Assembly (NCBI GenBank): GCA_022823505.1
Contig: JAJEIA010000090.1
Span: forward strand, 24,036-88,035
From: Dehalococcoidia bacterium
GTDB taxonomy: Bacteria > Chloroflexota > Dehalococcoidia > Lucifugimonadales > UBA3495
DNA length: 64,000 bases
Reading direction: 5' to 3'
Shown here: piece by piece, positions 17,663 to 25,946 of the stretch
Position numbering within the stretch: position 1 is the stretch's first letter
Layout: each line of letters begins with the position of its first letter
Made by a program: the position numbers and the translations under genes
The notes under the pieces: generated by a model
Database searches by the model: none
What the model saw: only the letters and a program-made list of their open reading frames with translations
Told to the model about the DNA's origin: nothing

Positions 17663-18583
17663 ATGCAACGGTTTTTGATACGCCGATTTTTCCTGATGAT
17701 AATCACACTGCTCGCGGTGTCGATGATCATCTTCGTCATGGCTCGGGTGGGCGGGGACCCAAGATCACTGCTCCTGGACGATCACGCCACCCAGGAGCAA
17801 TGGGAGTTGCTGGGGGAGGAGCTGGGACTGGATAAGCCCCTCTATCACCAGTACGCAATTTTCATGGGTGGGGTGCTGCGCGGCGATTTCGGCGAGTCAA
17901 TCAGCCAGCGCCGGCCGGTGCTGGAGGTAGTCGCCGAGAAAATCCCGGCGACGCTCCAGCTTGGCGGGGCCGCCTTCATGCTCGCGCTCATTGTAGGGAT
18001 ACCCCTGGGTGTCATGTCGGCGGTCCTGCGGGGCAGCGTTCTGGACCAGGTCGGTAGGGCCGTGGCCCTGATTGGGCAGGCGGCGCCGTCCTTCTGGCTT
18101 GGCATCATGTTCATCTTCTTCTTTGCGGTGTACCTGGGCTGGGTCCCGCCTTCCGGAAGGCAGGACTGGAACAGCTTTATCCTGCCAACCATCACCCTGG
18201 CATGGGGCGGGTTCCTGGCCGGCAGCCTGCGGTTGATGCGCTCGGCGATGCTGGACACGCTGGACACGGAATACATCAAGCTGGCCCGGGCAAAAGGGTT
18301 GCCCGGCCGGGCGATCATCTGGAAGCATGCATTTCGTAATGCACTGATACCGCCACTGACGCTGGCGGGCGTGTCCATGCCTGCCATCCTCACGGGCTCC
18401 ATCACCACCGAACTGGTATTCGCGTGGCCGGGAATGGGTCAGTTGGCAGTGCAGGCCCTCTGGTCGTCCGACTACCCGCTGATCCAGGGGCTGACCATCA
18501 TGTTCACGCTGGGGTATGTGTTCATAGCGTTGCTGGTGGACATACTCTACGCTTACATCGACCCCAGAATCCGATACCTGTAG
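17663..18583 (+). CDS. ABC transporter permease (DppB/OppB type)
   Basis: This 306-residue inner-membrane permease begins MQRFLIRRFFLMIITLLAVSMIIFVMARVGGDP, the typical DppB/OppB N-terminus, and carries the cytoplasmic EAA-like loop EYIKLARAKGLPGRAIIWKHAFRNALIP for ATPase contact. Six transmembrane helices are expected. It pairs with the DppC-type permease 80 nt downstream to form the channel for the solute delivered by the upstream lipoprotein. The operon lacks ATPase genes. Confidence 0.94.
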   Translation: MQRFLIRRFFLMIITLLAVSMIIFVMARVGGDPRSLLLDDHATQEQWELLGEELGLDKPLYHQYAIFMGGVLRGDFGESISQRRPVLEVVAEKIPATLQLGGAAFMLALIVGIPLGVMSAVLRGSVLDQVGRAVALIGQAAPSFWLGIMFIFFFAVYLGWVPPSGRQDWNSFILPTITLAWGGFLAGSLRLMRSAMLDTLDTEYIKLARAKGLPGRAIIWKHAFRNALIPPLTLAGVSMPAILTGSITTELVFAWPGMGQLAVQALWSSDYPLIQGLTIMFTLGYVFIALLVDILYAYIDPRIRYL

Positions 18584-18662
18584 GAGATACGGATCCTCGA
18601 CGAGTGAAGCGGTTACCGCCGCATCGAGAATTCACGTTTCCAGAGAAGGCCTGGAGAAGCCA

Positions 18663-19718
18663 ATGGCCAACGCTACAGTTCTCACTCCCTCTCAACCCGT
18701 CATCGTGCGGGCGCTCCGGGCGATCTCGCGCTGGCGCCGCCCGGTCCTGATCATTCCGGTGTTCATCCTGACATTGGTGGTGGTGGCCGGAATCACCGCC
18801 GACTGGATATCCCCGTATGACCCGAACGTGGGAGACCCGAACCACCGTCTTCAACCCGGGTTCTGGGCGTACGAGCCGGTCCCACCCGTGATAGTGACCA
18901 AAGAGGTGGTGGCGGTAATCAGTCCCAGCGACATCGAAAAACAAAAAACGCAGATCACCGAATTCAACGCCAAGCAGATAGACCCCAATGCGGTGATCGG
19001 CGACAAACTGGATGTAGTTGTCCGGGAAGGTATCGATACGCTGTACATTCTGGGCACCGACCATCTGGGGCGGGACCTGTTCACCCGGATCATCCACGGC
19101 GCGCGAGTTTCCCTGGTGATGGCCGGCCTGACGCTGGCCGTTGGCGGCACGATGGGCACAGTCCTCGGTCTGACCGCCGGCTGGCACGGCGGGTGGGTCG
19201 ACGAAGCCGTGATGCGCATGGTGGACATCATCCTTGCGCTCCCTCTCATCCTGGTCGCCCTCGTGTTGGTTGTGGCGCTTGGGCCATCCTTCCAGCTGAT
19301 CATCGTGATCATGGCGATAGCTATCTGGCCACTCTTCACCCGCGTCACGCGGGGGGAGGTGCTGCGCGTCAAGACCGCGGACTATGTCGCGTTGGCCCGC
19401 GTGGCCGGGGCCGGGACCATTCGCATCATGATCGTCCACATCCTGCCGGGGATCGCCAACAGCGTGATTGTGGTGGCAACCCTGCTGGTGGGCGTGGTCA
19501 TCCTGCTGGAGGCCGCCCTGAGCTTCCTGGGCGCGGGTGTGCCGCCGCCGACTCCGGCCTGGGGGTCCATGCTCTCGGAGGGCCGCGATAGGATCGCGAT
19601 TGCATGGTGGATTTCGACGCTGCCGGGACTGGCAATCTTCCTGACGGTGCTGTCGCTGAACCTGTTCGGCGACTGGCTGAGGGATGCCCTGGACCCGAGG
19701 CTGCGGCAATTGGAGTAG
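18663..19718 (+). CDS. ABC transporter permease (DppC/OppC type)
   Basis: This 351-residue permease has a DppC-type N-terminus (cytoplasmic tail, then a helix at ~36-55 and DWISPYDPN), a long periplasmic insert (~residues 65-135) and the core LGTDHLGRDLFTRIIHGARVSL. The EAA loop reads DYVALARVAGAGTIRIMIVHILPG. The insert between the first helix and the LGTDHLGRD motif is longer than usual. It completes the membrane part of the peptide-type importer and is followed by a terminator. Confidence 0.93.
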   Translation: MANATVLTPSQPVIVRALRAISRWRRPVLIIPVFILTLVVVAGITADWISPYDPNVGDPNHRLQPGFWAYEPVPPVIVTKEVVAVISPSDIEKQKTQITEFNAKQIDPNAVIGDKLDVVVREGIDTLYILGTDHLGRDLFTRIIHGARVSLVMAGLTLAVGGTMGTVLGLTAGWHGGWVDEAVMRMVDIILALPLILVALVLVVALGPSFQLIIVIMAIAIWPLFTRVTRGEVLRVKTADYVALARVAGAGTIRIMIVHILPGIANSVIVVATLLVGVVILLEAALSFLGAGVPPPTPAWGSMLSEGRDRIAIAWWISTLPGLAIFLTVLSLNLFGDWLRDALDPRLRQLE

Positions 19719-19752
19719 CCCAGGTCCCACATACATGCGCCGTGAAACCGGC

Positions 19753-19806
19753 AAGGGCCGACGCTTGGGTGAGAGTTGCAAACTGACCCGAAAGCGCCGG
19801 CCCTTT
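19753..19806 (+). terminator. Terminator hairpin of the peptide ABC operon
   Basis: AAGGGCCG and CGGCCCTT, with inner CGCTT/AAGCG pairing, form a long hairpin followed by TTTTCG, about 35 nt after the second permease stop. Confidence 0.65.
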
Positions 19807-19990
19807 TCGATGTAGGTTGTTGGCGCCGAAGGTCAGACTCCGAAGGGCGCCGGACCCGGAGTGTCCCGGAATGTTTTGGCGCCCATCCCGATTGCCGGGT
19901 GAAAACTCGCGGGCCTTCGCGGGCAACCAGCTTGGCTGCCCGTCTGAGGATTGGGTCTCGTTGTTGATGGGAGCGTGTCGTCGGGACGGT

Positions 19991-20138
19991 TTACGCAGTT
20001 CGAAGTCATTCCCGCGGAAGCGGGAATCCAGTGGCCGAAATCGCTAACAGTGTTCCAGATTCGCTCACTGTTAAGTCAATGGATTCCTGCTTTTGCAGGA
20101 GTGACGGTTTTTGTAATTTCAAGGGCGTGACTCCCATG
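19991..20138 (-). mobile_element. MITE/REP-like element A, copy 1
   Basis: This ~148-bp non-coding unit holds two GC hairpins (CCCGCGGAAGCGGG and CCTGCTTTTGCAGG) separated by a conserved spacer with CAGTGTTCC, AAGTCAATGGATTCC and TAATTTCAAG. It matches element A copy 2 (22149-22298) at roughly four of five bases, in the opposite orientation. Its ends are degenerate versions of the ACTTACGCGCTT terminal repeat seen in copy 2. No transposase is present, so it would be mobilised in trans. The rest of the 19807-20421 gap holds nothing else I recognise, apart from a fragment of element B's right end near 20137-20168. Confidence 0.7.
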
Positions 20139-20168
20139 ACAGTTCCAACGATAGTGGGTACGCGTGAG
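20137..20168 (+). repeat. Remnant of element B right end
   Basis: GACAGTTC followed by TGGGTACGCGTGAG aligns with the right end of element B at 22301-22331 and 29731-29760. It directly abuts element A copy 1, the same A-next-to-B arrangement as at 22.3 kb. Confidence 0.5.
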
Positions 20169-20421
20169 TCCGGTGGTGTGGGTGGTGTGGGTTGGTCCAT
20201 CCTCACCTCGTCGTACAGTGGCCATGACCATGGTCGCCAACGCCCGGCCGGGATCGGATTGCCAATGTGATGTTATCGTCGCGAGCGACACGCGGTATAT
20301 ATTGGTTTTGCAGTGCAGATGGGCGATATGATGGACGGCGTAGCCTCAATGTCCGGGGTCAACCGGGTTTGACGACGTATGGGCCAGGAGCTCGATACAG
20401 GTGGTGGCCAGGCTTGTTCCC

Positions 20422-21297
20422 ATGAATACTCCGATGCAGGGGAAAATCTGTCTCATAACCGGCGGCAGCGACGGCATCGGCTACGCGGCCTCCCGCGAAC
20501 TGGCCCGCATGGGAGCCAGGGTGGTCATCGTGGGCCGCAACGCCGCCAAGACCGAAGGCGCAGTCCGGCAGATCATCGCCGCTACGGGCAACCCGGCGGT
20601 GCAGTACCTGCTGGCCGACCTTTCGTCCCAACGTGAAGTGCGCCGCGTCGCCGCCGAGGCGATGGAGTTGACGCCCCATCTGGACGTGCTGCTGAACAAT
20701 GCCGGGGCCATCTTCCTGTCCGACCGGCGCAGCGCCGAGGGTTTCGAGATGACCTTCGCATTGAACCACCTGAGCTACTTCCTGCTGACCGGCCTGCTGC
20801 TGGAACACCTGCGAAAAGCGCCACGGGCCCGGATTGTCAACGTGTCCTCCTGCGCGCACAAGTCGCCGGGCCGGTTCCGGCTGGAAGACCTGCCCAAGCC
20901 TTCGGGCAATGGGGGATACGGAGCCTACAAACGCTCCAAGCTGTGCAACATTCTGTTCACCTACGAGCTGGCGCGGCGACTGGAAGGCGAGAACATCACG
21001 GCCAACGCCCTGCATCCCGGCCTGGTGCGGACCAACATCGCCCGCAACAACGGGTTGCTGGGTCGCGTGGTCAACTTCTTCATTGGAGTTCGCGGCATTG
21101 CCCCGGACAGGGGAGCGGAGACGCCGGTGTACCTGGCCGCGTCACCGGAGGTGGAAGGTGTGACCGGCAGGTATTTCGTGGACTGCCGCCCGGTGCCGTC
21201 TTCCAGCATCAGCTACGATGCGGAGCTGGCCGCCAGGCTGTGGGACATGAGCGCGTCCCTCACTCCCGCCGGCGATGCAGCGGCGCCGGCGTGCTGA
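20422..21297 (+). CDS. SDR family oxidoreductase (retinol dehydrogenase-like)
   Basis: This classical short-chain dehydrogenase of 291 residues starts at ATG 20422 (the track GTG at 20401 adds seven residues). It has TGGSDGIG for cofactor binding, NNAGAIF, catalytic Ser in VNVSSCAH and YKRSK (YxxxK). The long C-terminal half and NGGYGAYKRSKLCNILFTYELARRL resemble retinol dehydrogenase/WW-oxidoreductase-like SDRs. The basic residue in VGRNAAK after strand two suggests NADP(H). Substrate unknown. It is bracketed by mobile repeats, so its context is accessory. Confidence 0.9.
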   Translation: MNTPMQGKICLITGGSDGIGYAASRELARMGARVVIVGRNAAKTEGAVRQIIAATGNPAVQYLLADLSSQREVRRVAAEAMELTPHLDVLLNNAGAIFLSDRRSAEGFEMTFALNHLSYFLLTGLLLEHLRKAPRARIVNVSSCAHKSPGRFRLEDLPKPSGNGGYGAYKRSKLCNILFTYELARRLEGENITANALHPGLVRTNIARNNGLLGRVVNFFIGVRGIAPDRGAETPVYLAASPEVEGVTGRYFVDCRPVPSSSISYDAELAARLWDMSASLTPAGDAAAPAC

Positions 21298-21465
21298 TAG
21301 TTTCGGGGAGGGCCGTCGGTATAGCCGCGTTGTCTGCTGAACCCACCATTATGCCTCTGACCATGCGGCTGTTGGGAGGAAGTGAATCGGACTCCTTTCC
21401 GCTATCATTCGTTCGGTATCTTTATGCACGGCATCGCAGACCCGAGAGTCTACAGGAGGAATACC

Positions 21466-21885
21466 TTGGGAACATTGAACCCAGCAGAAGTGGATGAATT
21501 TCTGTCCCAGCCCCGAACGGCGCAGTTGGTCACCATGTATGCCACCGGCACTCCCCACGTGGCGCCGGTCTGGTTCCTTTGGGATAACGGTCGGGCTTTG
21601 GTGATGGCCGACAGATCGGCGGTCAAGGTGCGAAACATTCGCCGGAATTCCGCCGTGGCCCTATGCGTCCCCACCGCGGATCACCCCTATTCGTTTGTCA
21701 CCATCGAGGGCACGGCCGAGGTCACCGACGGCGGGCTGGATGACATGGTGCGCCGGACGTGCGTCCTGTACGAGGGCGAAGAGCGAGGCGCCGAGTTCGC
21801 TGCGGAACTTCTGGCGGACGAACGGTTGACCCTGATCGTCATTTCCCCGGGTCGTTTCCTGTCCTGGAAAGAGGATGAGGAGTGA
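21466..21885 (+). CDS. Pyridoxamine 5'-phosphate oxidase-fold protein (FMN/F420 type)
   Basis: The track ORF starts at 21382, but GGAGGA at 21455-21460 followed by TTG 21466 is the best start, giving 139 residues (GTLNPAEVDEFLSQPRTAQL). The split-barrel features are TMYATGTPHVAPVWFLW, ADRSAVKVRNIRRN and TIEGTAEV. Such proteins bind FMN or F420 and reduce or oxidise small substrates. An F420 role is suggested by cofE elsewhere in the window. ATG 21424 would add 14 residues. It follows the SDR gene by 168 nt. Confidence 0.87.
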   Translation: MGTLNPAEVDEFLSQPRTAQLVTMYATGTPHVAPVWFLWDNGRALVMADRSAVKVRNIRRNSAVALCVPTADHPYSFVTIEGTAEVTDGGLDDMVRRTCVLYEGEERGAEFAAELLADERLTLIVISPGRFLSWKEDEE

Positions 21886-22012
21886 GAAAGTATCCCAAGA
21901 CCCGGGCGTCATCCAATCCATCATTTCCCGGCCATGCCTACCCGACGCCCCCGGCTCGGCCTGCCCAGACCCTACAGCCCCTTGCGGCGTCCCGCGCCAA
22001 CACCCCGAAAGG

Positions 22013-22331
22013 CTGACGGGTACCCAGTTTGTCATCGCGAGGAGCGTAGCGACGTGGCGATCTCGTTCACGTGGCGGTGTCCGTTGCCCTGACGAGATTG
22101 CCGCCCCCATATCAAGTACGGGGTGACGCTGCTTCGCTGGCAATGACATAGGACTTACGCGCTTGAAATTACATACCTGTCATTCCTGCGAAAGCAGGAA
22201 TCCATTGACTTTATGGTGAACGAATCCGGAACACTGCTAAAGAATACGGCCGCTGGATTCCCGCTTCCGCGGGCATGACTTCGAAGCGCGTAAGTCTGAT
22301 GACAGTTCGTGTGAAACTGGATACGCGCGAG
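22013..22331 (+). mobile_element. MITE-like element B, interrupted by element A
   Basis: Left end CTGACGGGTACCCAGTTT (22013-22030) and right end AAACTGGATACGCGCGAG (22314-22331) are imperfect inverted repeats. The left interior carries GTCATCGCGAGGAGCG and GACGTGGCGATCTCG, matching the intact copy at 29624-29760. The interior is split by element A at 22149-22298. The 21886-22707 gap between genes contains only these elements and the palindrome at 22385-22496. Confidence 0.7.
22149..22298 (+). mobile_element. MITE-like element A, copy 2, nested in element B
   Basis: Perfect 13-bp terminal inverted repeats GACTTACGCGCTT (22152-22164) and AAGCGCGTAAGTC (22284-22296) bound a ~145-bp core with two hairpins. 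The sequence ATGACA occurs directly on both sides (22143-22148 and 22299-22304), consistent with a target duplication inside element B. No coding capacity. Confidence 0.75.
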
Positions 22332-22384
22332 TTGGGGATGATGTGGCGAGGGCCATCGAGGGTACCCGGTTTGCGGCGGGGAAA

Positions 22385-22496
22385 CGTCAGAGGAGGGATT
22401 TTCTGGATTTGGGGATTACCAGGATTGGAACCGTACCGCGCTGGGGCTCTCCCAATCCTGTCAAATCGTAAAATCCCGTGAAACCCGTTTCTGACG
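22385..22496. repeat. Long imperfect palindrome (REP-like)
   Basis: CGTCAGA at the left edge pairs with TCTGACG at the right. Inside, GGATTTTC...GGATTTG...CAGGATTGG pairs with CCAATCCTG...CAAATC...AAAATCC around a ~17-nt loop. It is non-coding and lies between the nested MITEs and the MFS gene. Confidence 0.6.
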
Positions 22497-22707
22497 ATTC
22501 ACGAAAGCGCGTACGCATGAGGCGTCAGCCCGCTGCCCTTGCAAAGGGCATTCTGGTTAGCGCTGCCGGATCCATTTGCCGCCTGACCCTGGCGTGGTTA
22601 CAATGCCTCAATCGCGGATGCCCTGCTTTGCGCCCGTCGTCTCCGACGACTTTCCGCCCGGCGCGCACCCACCCAACCTGATTACCGTCAATGGAGAGTG
22701 ATTCGGT

Positions 22708-24081
22708 TTGAATACCGGCGTTTCGGACCTGACGACGTACCTGCGGGAGCAGTATCACTACGCCTGGCTCGTGGTCGGAATGGGCACCATGCTCCGGGTC
22801 ACCGCCAATTTCGTCAGCCAGGCTTTCGCCGTCATCCTCGTCGTCCTCCAGACCGACTTCGCCTGGGGCGTCACCGCCATCGTGCTGGCCCAGGTCTTCC
22901 GGAGCCTCGCCAGCGCTCTTTTGTCCCCGGCCTCCGGATGGGTCGGCGACCGCTATGGAGCGCGCAAGTCCCTGTTTGTTGCCGCCGCCCTCTATGTGGT
23001 CGGGATGCTGCTCCTCAGCACCGTGGAACAGATCTGGCAGCTGTACCTCTACTACAGCTTTGTATTGGGCCTGGCCCAGGCACTCTTCACGGTCAACATC
23101 CCCACCACCGTCGCCGCCTGGTTCAAGCGGAAACTGGGCGTTGCCGTCGGCATCCAGCAGTCCATCGGAGGCATGGGAGCATCGGTCACCGCCCCGGCCC
23201 TGGCGCTGCTGGTGGCCCTGACGGGCTGGCAGGTCGGTTTCTGGATCATCGCCGGCGTGGGCGGAGTAATCCTGTTCTCCCTGTTATTCTTCTTCCACAG
23301 CGAGCCCGCCGATCGCGGCCTGAAACCGCTGGGAGCCACCGACGACGAGCCGGCGCCGGCGCCGGTCAATGCCGCAACGGCGAAGTTGCGCAGCAAGGTC
23401 TTCCTGCAGCACGCCCGCCGGACCCGCGCCTTCTGGAACCTTCCCTTCATCCACTTCCTCGGCTGCATGGGCCACGCCATCGTCATCTGGCACGTGGTGT
23501 TCTTCGCAACCGAGCAGGGATTGTCCCTCACCGCGGCGGCCTGGACCGTTACCATCTACACCATGGCCAGCGTCAGCAGCCGCCTGTTCATACCGATCCT
23601 GGCCGACCGGTGGGGCGCCAAGGTAACGATGATTCTGCCCTATTTCCTGCAGGGCGTCACGGTCATAATGCTCTTCTGGGCCCAGAGCGTGTGGGAGTTC
23701 TATCTCTTCGCGGTCCTCTTCGGCATCGGGTTTGGCGGGGAGATGTCCGCCTTCCTCATCGCCAACCGCCAGTACTATGGCATGGGACCGGTGCGGTCGA
23801 TCTTCGGATTCCAGCATCTCGGGTCCGGCTTCGGCATGGCGCTCGGAGGACTCGTCGGCGGCGTGATCTATGACTTCAGGAATGCCGAAGTACCCGTGCG
23901 GTATCTTGGTTTCATCGACGTCGGCGGGGGCTCCTACGACCTCGCCTGGACCATCTCCATCGCCGCCAGTCTCGCCGGAGTGATCTTCATCCTGCTGTTG
24001 GAATCGTCCTCCCGCGTCCTCATCCCCGACTGGGAAGAGTCCTTGCCGGCCGAGGGCCAGACCTCGCCCGCGGCTACGTGA
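22708..24081 (+). CDS. MFS transporter
   Basis: This 457-residue protein has about twelve membrane helices. The start is TTG 22708 with GGAGAG about 9 nt upstream. A motif-A-like loop is seen in the first half (GWVGDRYGARKSLFV) and again in the second (ADRWGAKVTMIL), the usual duplication of the 6+6 fold. The N-terminal arrangement and the AVGIQQSIGGMGASVTAP helix resemble monocarboxylate/oxalate-formate type MFS carriers. It is convergent with a second MFS gene, 13 nt apart. Substrate unknown. Confidence 0.92.
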   Translation: MNTGVSDLTTYLREQYHYAWLVVGMGTMLRVTANFVSQAFAVILVVLQTDFAWGVTAIVLAQVFRSLASALLSPASGWVGDRYGARKSLFVAAALYVVGMLLLSTVEQIWQLYLYYSFVLGLAQALFTVNIPTTVAAWFKRKLGVAVGIQQSIGGMGASVTAPALALLVALTGWQVGFWIIAGVGGVILFSLLFFFHSEPADRGLKPLGATDDEPAPAPVNAATAKLRSKVFLQHARRTRAFWNLPFIHFLGCMGHAIVIWHVVFFATEQGLSLTAAAWTVTIYTMASVSSRLFIPILADRWGAKVTMILPYFLQGVTVIMLFWAQSVWEFYLFAVLFGIGFGGEMSAFLIANRQYYGMGPVRSIFGFQHLGSGFGMALGGLVGGVIYDFRNAEVPVRYLGFIDVGGGSYDLAWTISIAASLAGVIFILLLESSSRVLIPDWEESLPAEGQTSPAAT

Positions 24082-24094
24082 CCGGTGGTCGGGG

Positions 24095-25432
24095 TCAGCC
24101 CGAGACCCCGGCCGGTTCCCGGGAATGCGTCGGAGACGGCGCCCGCGGCGGTTTGGCGGCCAGCGCCAGGATCCCGGCCAGGAACACGGCCACGGCGAAG
24201 AACGTGAACGGGATCCGGTAGCTGTCGAAATAGTCGAACATGAACCCGGCGATAACCGGCCCCAGCGCCTGTCCGCCCACCTGCACCGACATGGTCAGCC
24301 CCCGGATCGTTCCCAGGTTCTGGCGTCCGTAGTAGTCCGCCCACACCAGCCGTATCAGCAGGTGCAGGCCGCCGACGCCGAACCCGACCCCCGCCGCCGA
24401 GATTATCTCCGGCAGCAGCCAGTCGCTCATCACCGTTCCCGCCGTGGCCAGCGCCACGACGAACGCGGCGGACATCATGAGGAACCGGATGGGCATCCGC
24501 CGCGCCAGGGCCGCCCAGAACAGGCTCGCCGGCATTTGCGCCAGGGCGAACGTGCTCGCGCTCATCGCGGCAAATCGGGGGTCAACTCCCTGGTTGATGT
24601 AGTGGGAGACCTGGTGCAGACTCACCCCCGCCTGGACCATCATCCCGGCGCCGGAAAAGATCGCCAGGATCCAAAACGCCTGGGTTCGCAGCGCCTGCCC
24701 CACCGTGAAGTTGATCTCGGTAAAGCCGCCCGGGTTGCCGGAACCCGGGGCGGCGTCGGCACCCTGGCCGGCCGGGTCTCCGCGGGCCGGCGCCGGGTCG
24801 GGTTCCAACCCCATGTCCTCCGGGCGCCGCGCCAGAAGCAGCAGCGATGGAACAACCCCCAGCGCCAGCGTGAGTACGCCCAGGGTGACCCACGCCGTGC
24901 GCCAGTCGTACCCGGTGATGATCAGCTGCATCGCCCAGGGCACGATGGCCAGGCCGGCCCCCTTGGCGACCGCGTCCACGGCCAGCCCCAGGGGACGCCG
25001 CCGGATGAACCAGTTGCTGACCGCCGTGGGCAGCCCGATCTCCATCGGCCCGGAGAAGATCATCCGCCCGGGAACGTACAGGAAATAAAAGGCCAGTGGA
25101 TGGGTGACGAAGGCCAGCCCGATGGCCAGGACCCCGGTGGCGAGCGAACCCATCCCCAGGATGACTCCGGCTCCGTACCGGTCCAGCCATCTGCCCACGA
25201 TGGGCGAGATGAAGACCGCGACCAGTCCGCCCAGGCTGACCGCGCCGGAGAACATCCCCACTGACCAGCCCATGGACTGGGTCATGGGAACCACGAACAC
25301 CGAAAGGGTCGCCACCGCCATCACGGTCCGGGTGGACAGGCTCAGCGCCACCCCGTTCCCGGCGATAACCCAGCCGTAGTAGAAGGGCAGGGCGTGGGCC
25401 AGCCGCGTCCGCAAGACGGTGGCACCGGTCAT
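24095..25432 (-). CDS. MFS transporter (monocarboxylate porter-like)
   Basis: This 445-residue carrier has twelve predicted helices. The N-terminus (PFYYGWVIAGNGVALSLS) and GRWLDRYGAGVILGMGSLATG match the monocarboxylate-type MFS group. A central hydrophilic loop (~residues 200-230) is rich in Pro/Gly/Asp. It is related to but distinct from the neighbouring MFS gene, with which it converges. The 25433-25721 gap upstream shows no gene. Confidence 0.92.
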   Translation of the reverse strand: MTGATVLRTRLAHALPFYYGWVIAGNGVALSLSTRTVMAVATLSVFVVPMTQSMGWSVGMFSGAVSLGGLVAVFISPIVGRWLDRYGAGVILGMGSLATGVLAIGLAFVTHPLAFYFLYVPGRMIFSGPMEIGLPTAVSNWFIRRRPLGLAVDAVAKGAGLAIVPWAMQLIITGYDWRTAWVTLGVLTLALGVVPSLLLLARRPEDMGLEPDPAPARGDPAGQGADAAPGSGNPGGFTEINFTVGQALRTQAFWILAIFSGAGMMVQAGVSLHQVSHYINQGVDPRFAAMSASTFALAQMPASLFWAALARRMPIRFLMMSAAFVVALATAGTVMSDWLLPEIISAAGVGFGVGGLHLLIRLVWADYYGRQNLGTIRGLTMSVQVGGQALGPVIAGFMFDYFDSYRIPFTFFAVAVFLAGILALAAKPPRAPSPTHSREPAGVSG

Positions 25433-25721
25433 CGCACGACCCCGTGATCTGGCCGTTTCACGGCAGTGCGACGCACGGCGGGGCCGGGCCAGCGCCGGTC
25501 TTCCCGGCTATTGATACAAACACCTCCGGTTGCAGCCCGTGTCCCAACCGGACTTCACTGGGCCGCTTCGCTGGGGCGTGTTGCGCCAGCGAACTGAAAA
25601 ACCCCGTTTGCTGAGCATCCCATCACGCGTACCTGCTTCGTGTTGAGGGGTTGAACAAGGCCGTTCTCTCCGGGTGGCGATTGGGTTATCCGTCACATTC
25701 CGGCCTTTGGGACAATTCAAC

Positions 25722-25919
25722 TCACCGGGCATCAATGGTCGCAACGGTCACCGCCGCCCCGGCTGGCGGGTCGGGCGCGATGGAGACCGACGCGGGGCCC
25801 AGCCCCGATGGAGCGTGGCCCACCGGACGGTTCAGCCAGCCCGACCACAGGAATACGATGAAGATCAGCAACGCCATGGCGACCACCACCGACAGCGCCA
25901 GGCAACCGAAGCGTGCCAT
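25722..25919 (-). CDS. Small single-pass membrane protein (hypothetical)
   Basis: This is a 65-residue reading frame with one strong hydrophobic helix at residues ~6-26 followed by a Pro/Ala-rich tail. It starts 27 nt after the CocE-type hydrolase stop on the same strand, so co-transcription is plausible. No family recognised. The coding status rests on position and the membrane segment. Confidence 0.4.
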   Translation of the reverse strand: MARFGCLALSVVVAMALLIFIVFLWSGWLNRPVGHAPSGLGPASVSIAPDPPAGAAVTVATIDAR

Positions 25920-25946
25920 TGATCGTTGGGAATTACGGGGACGGGG

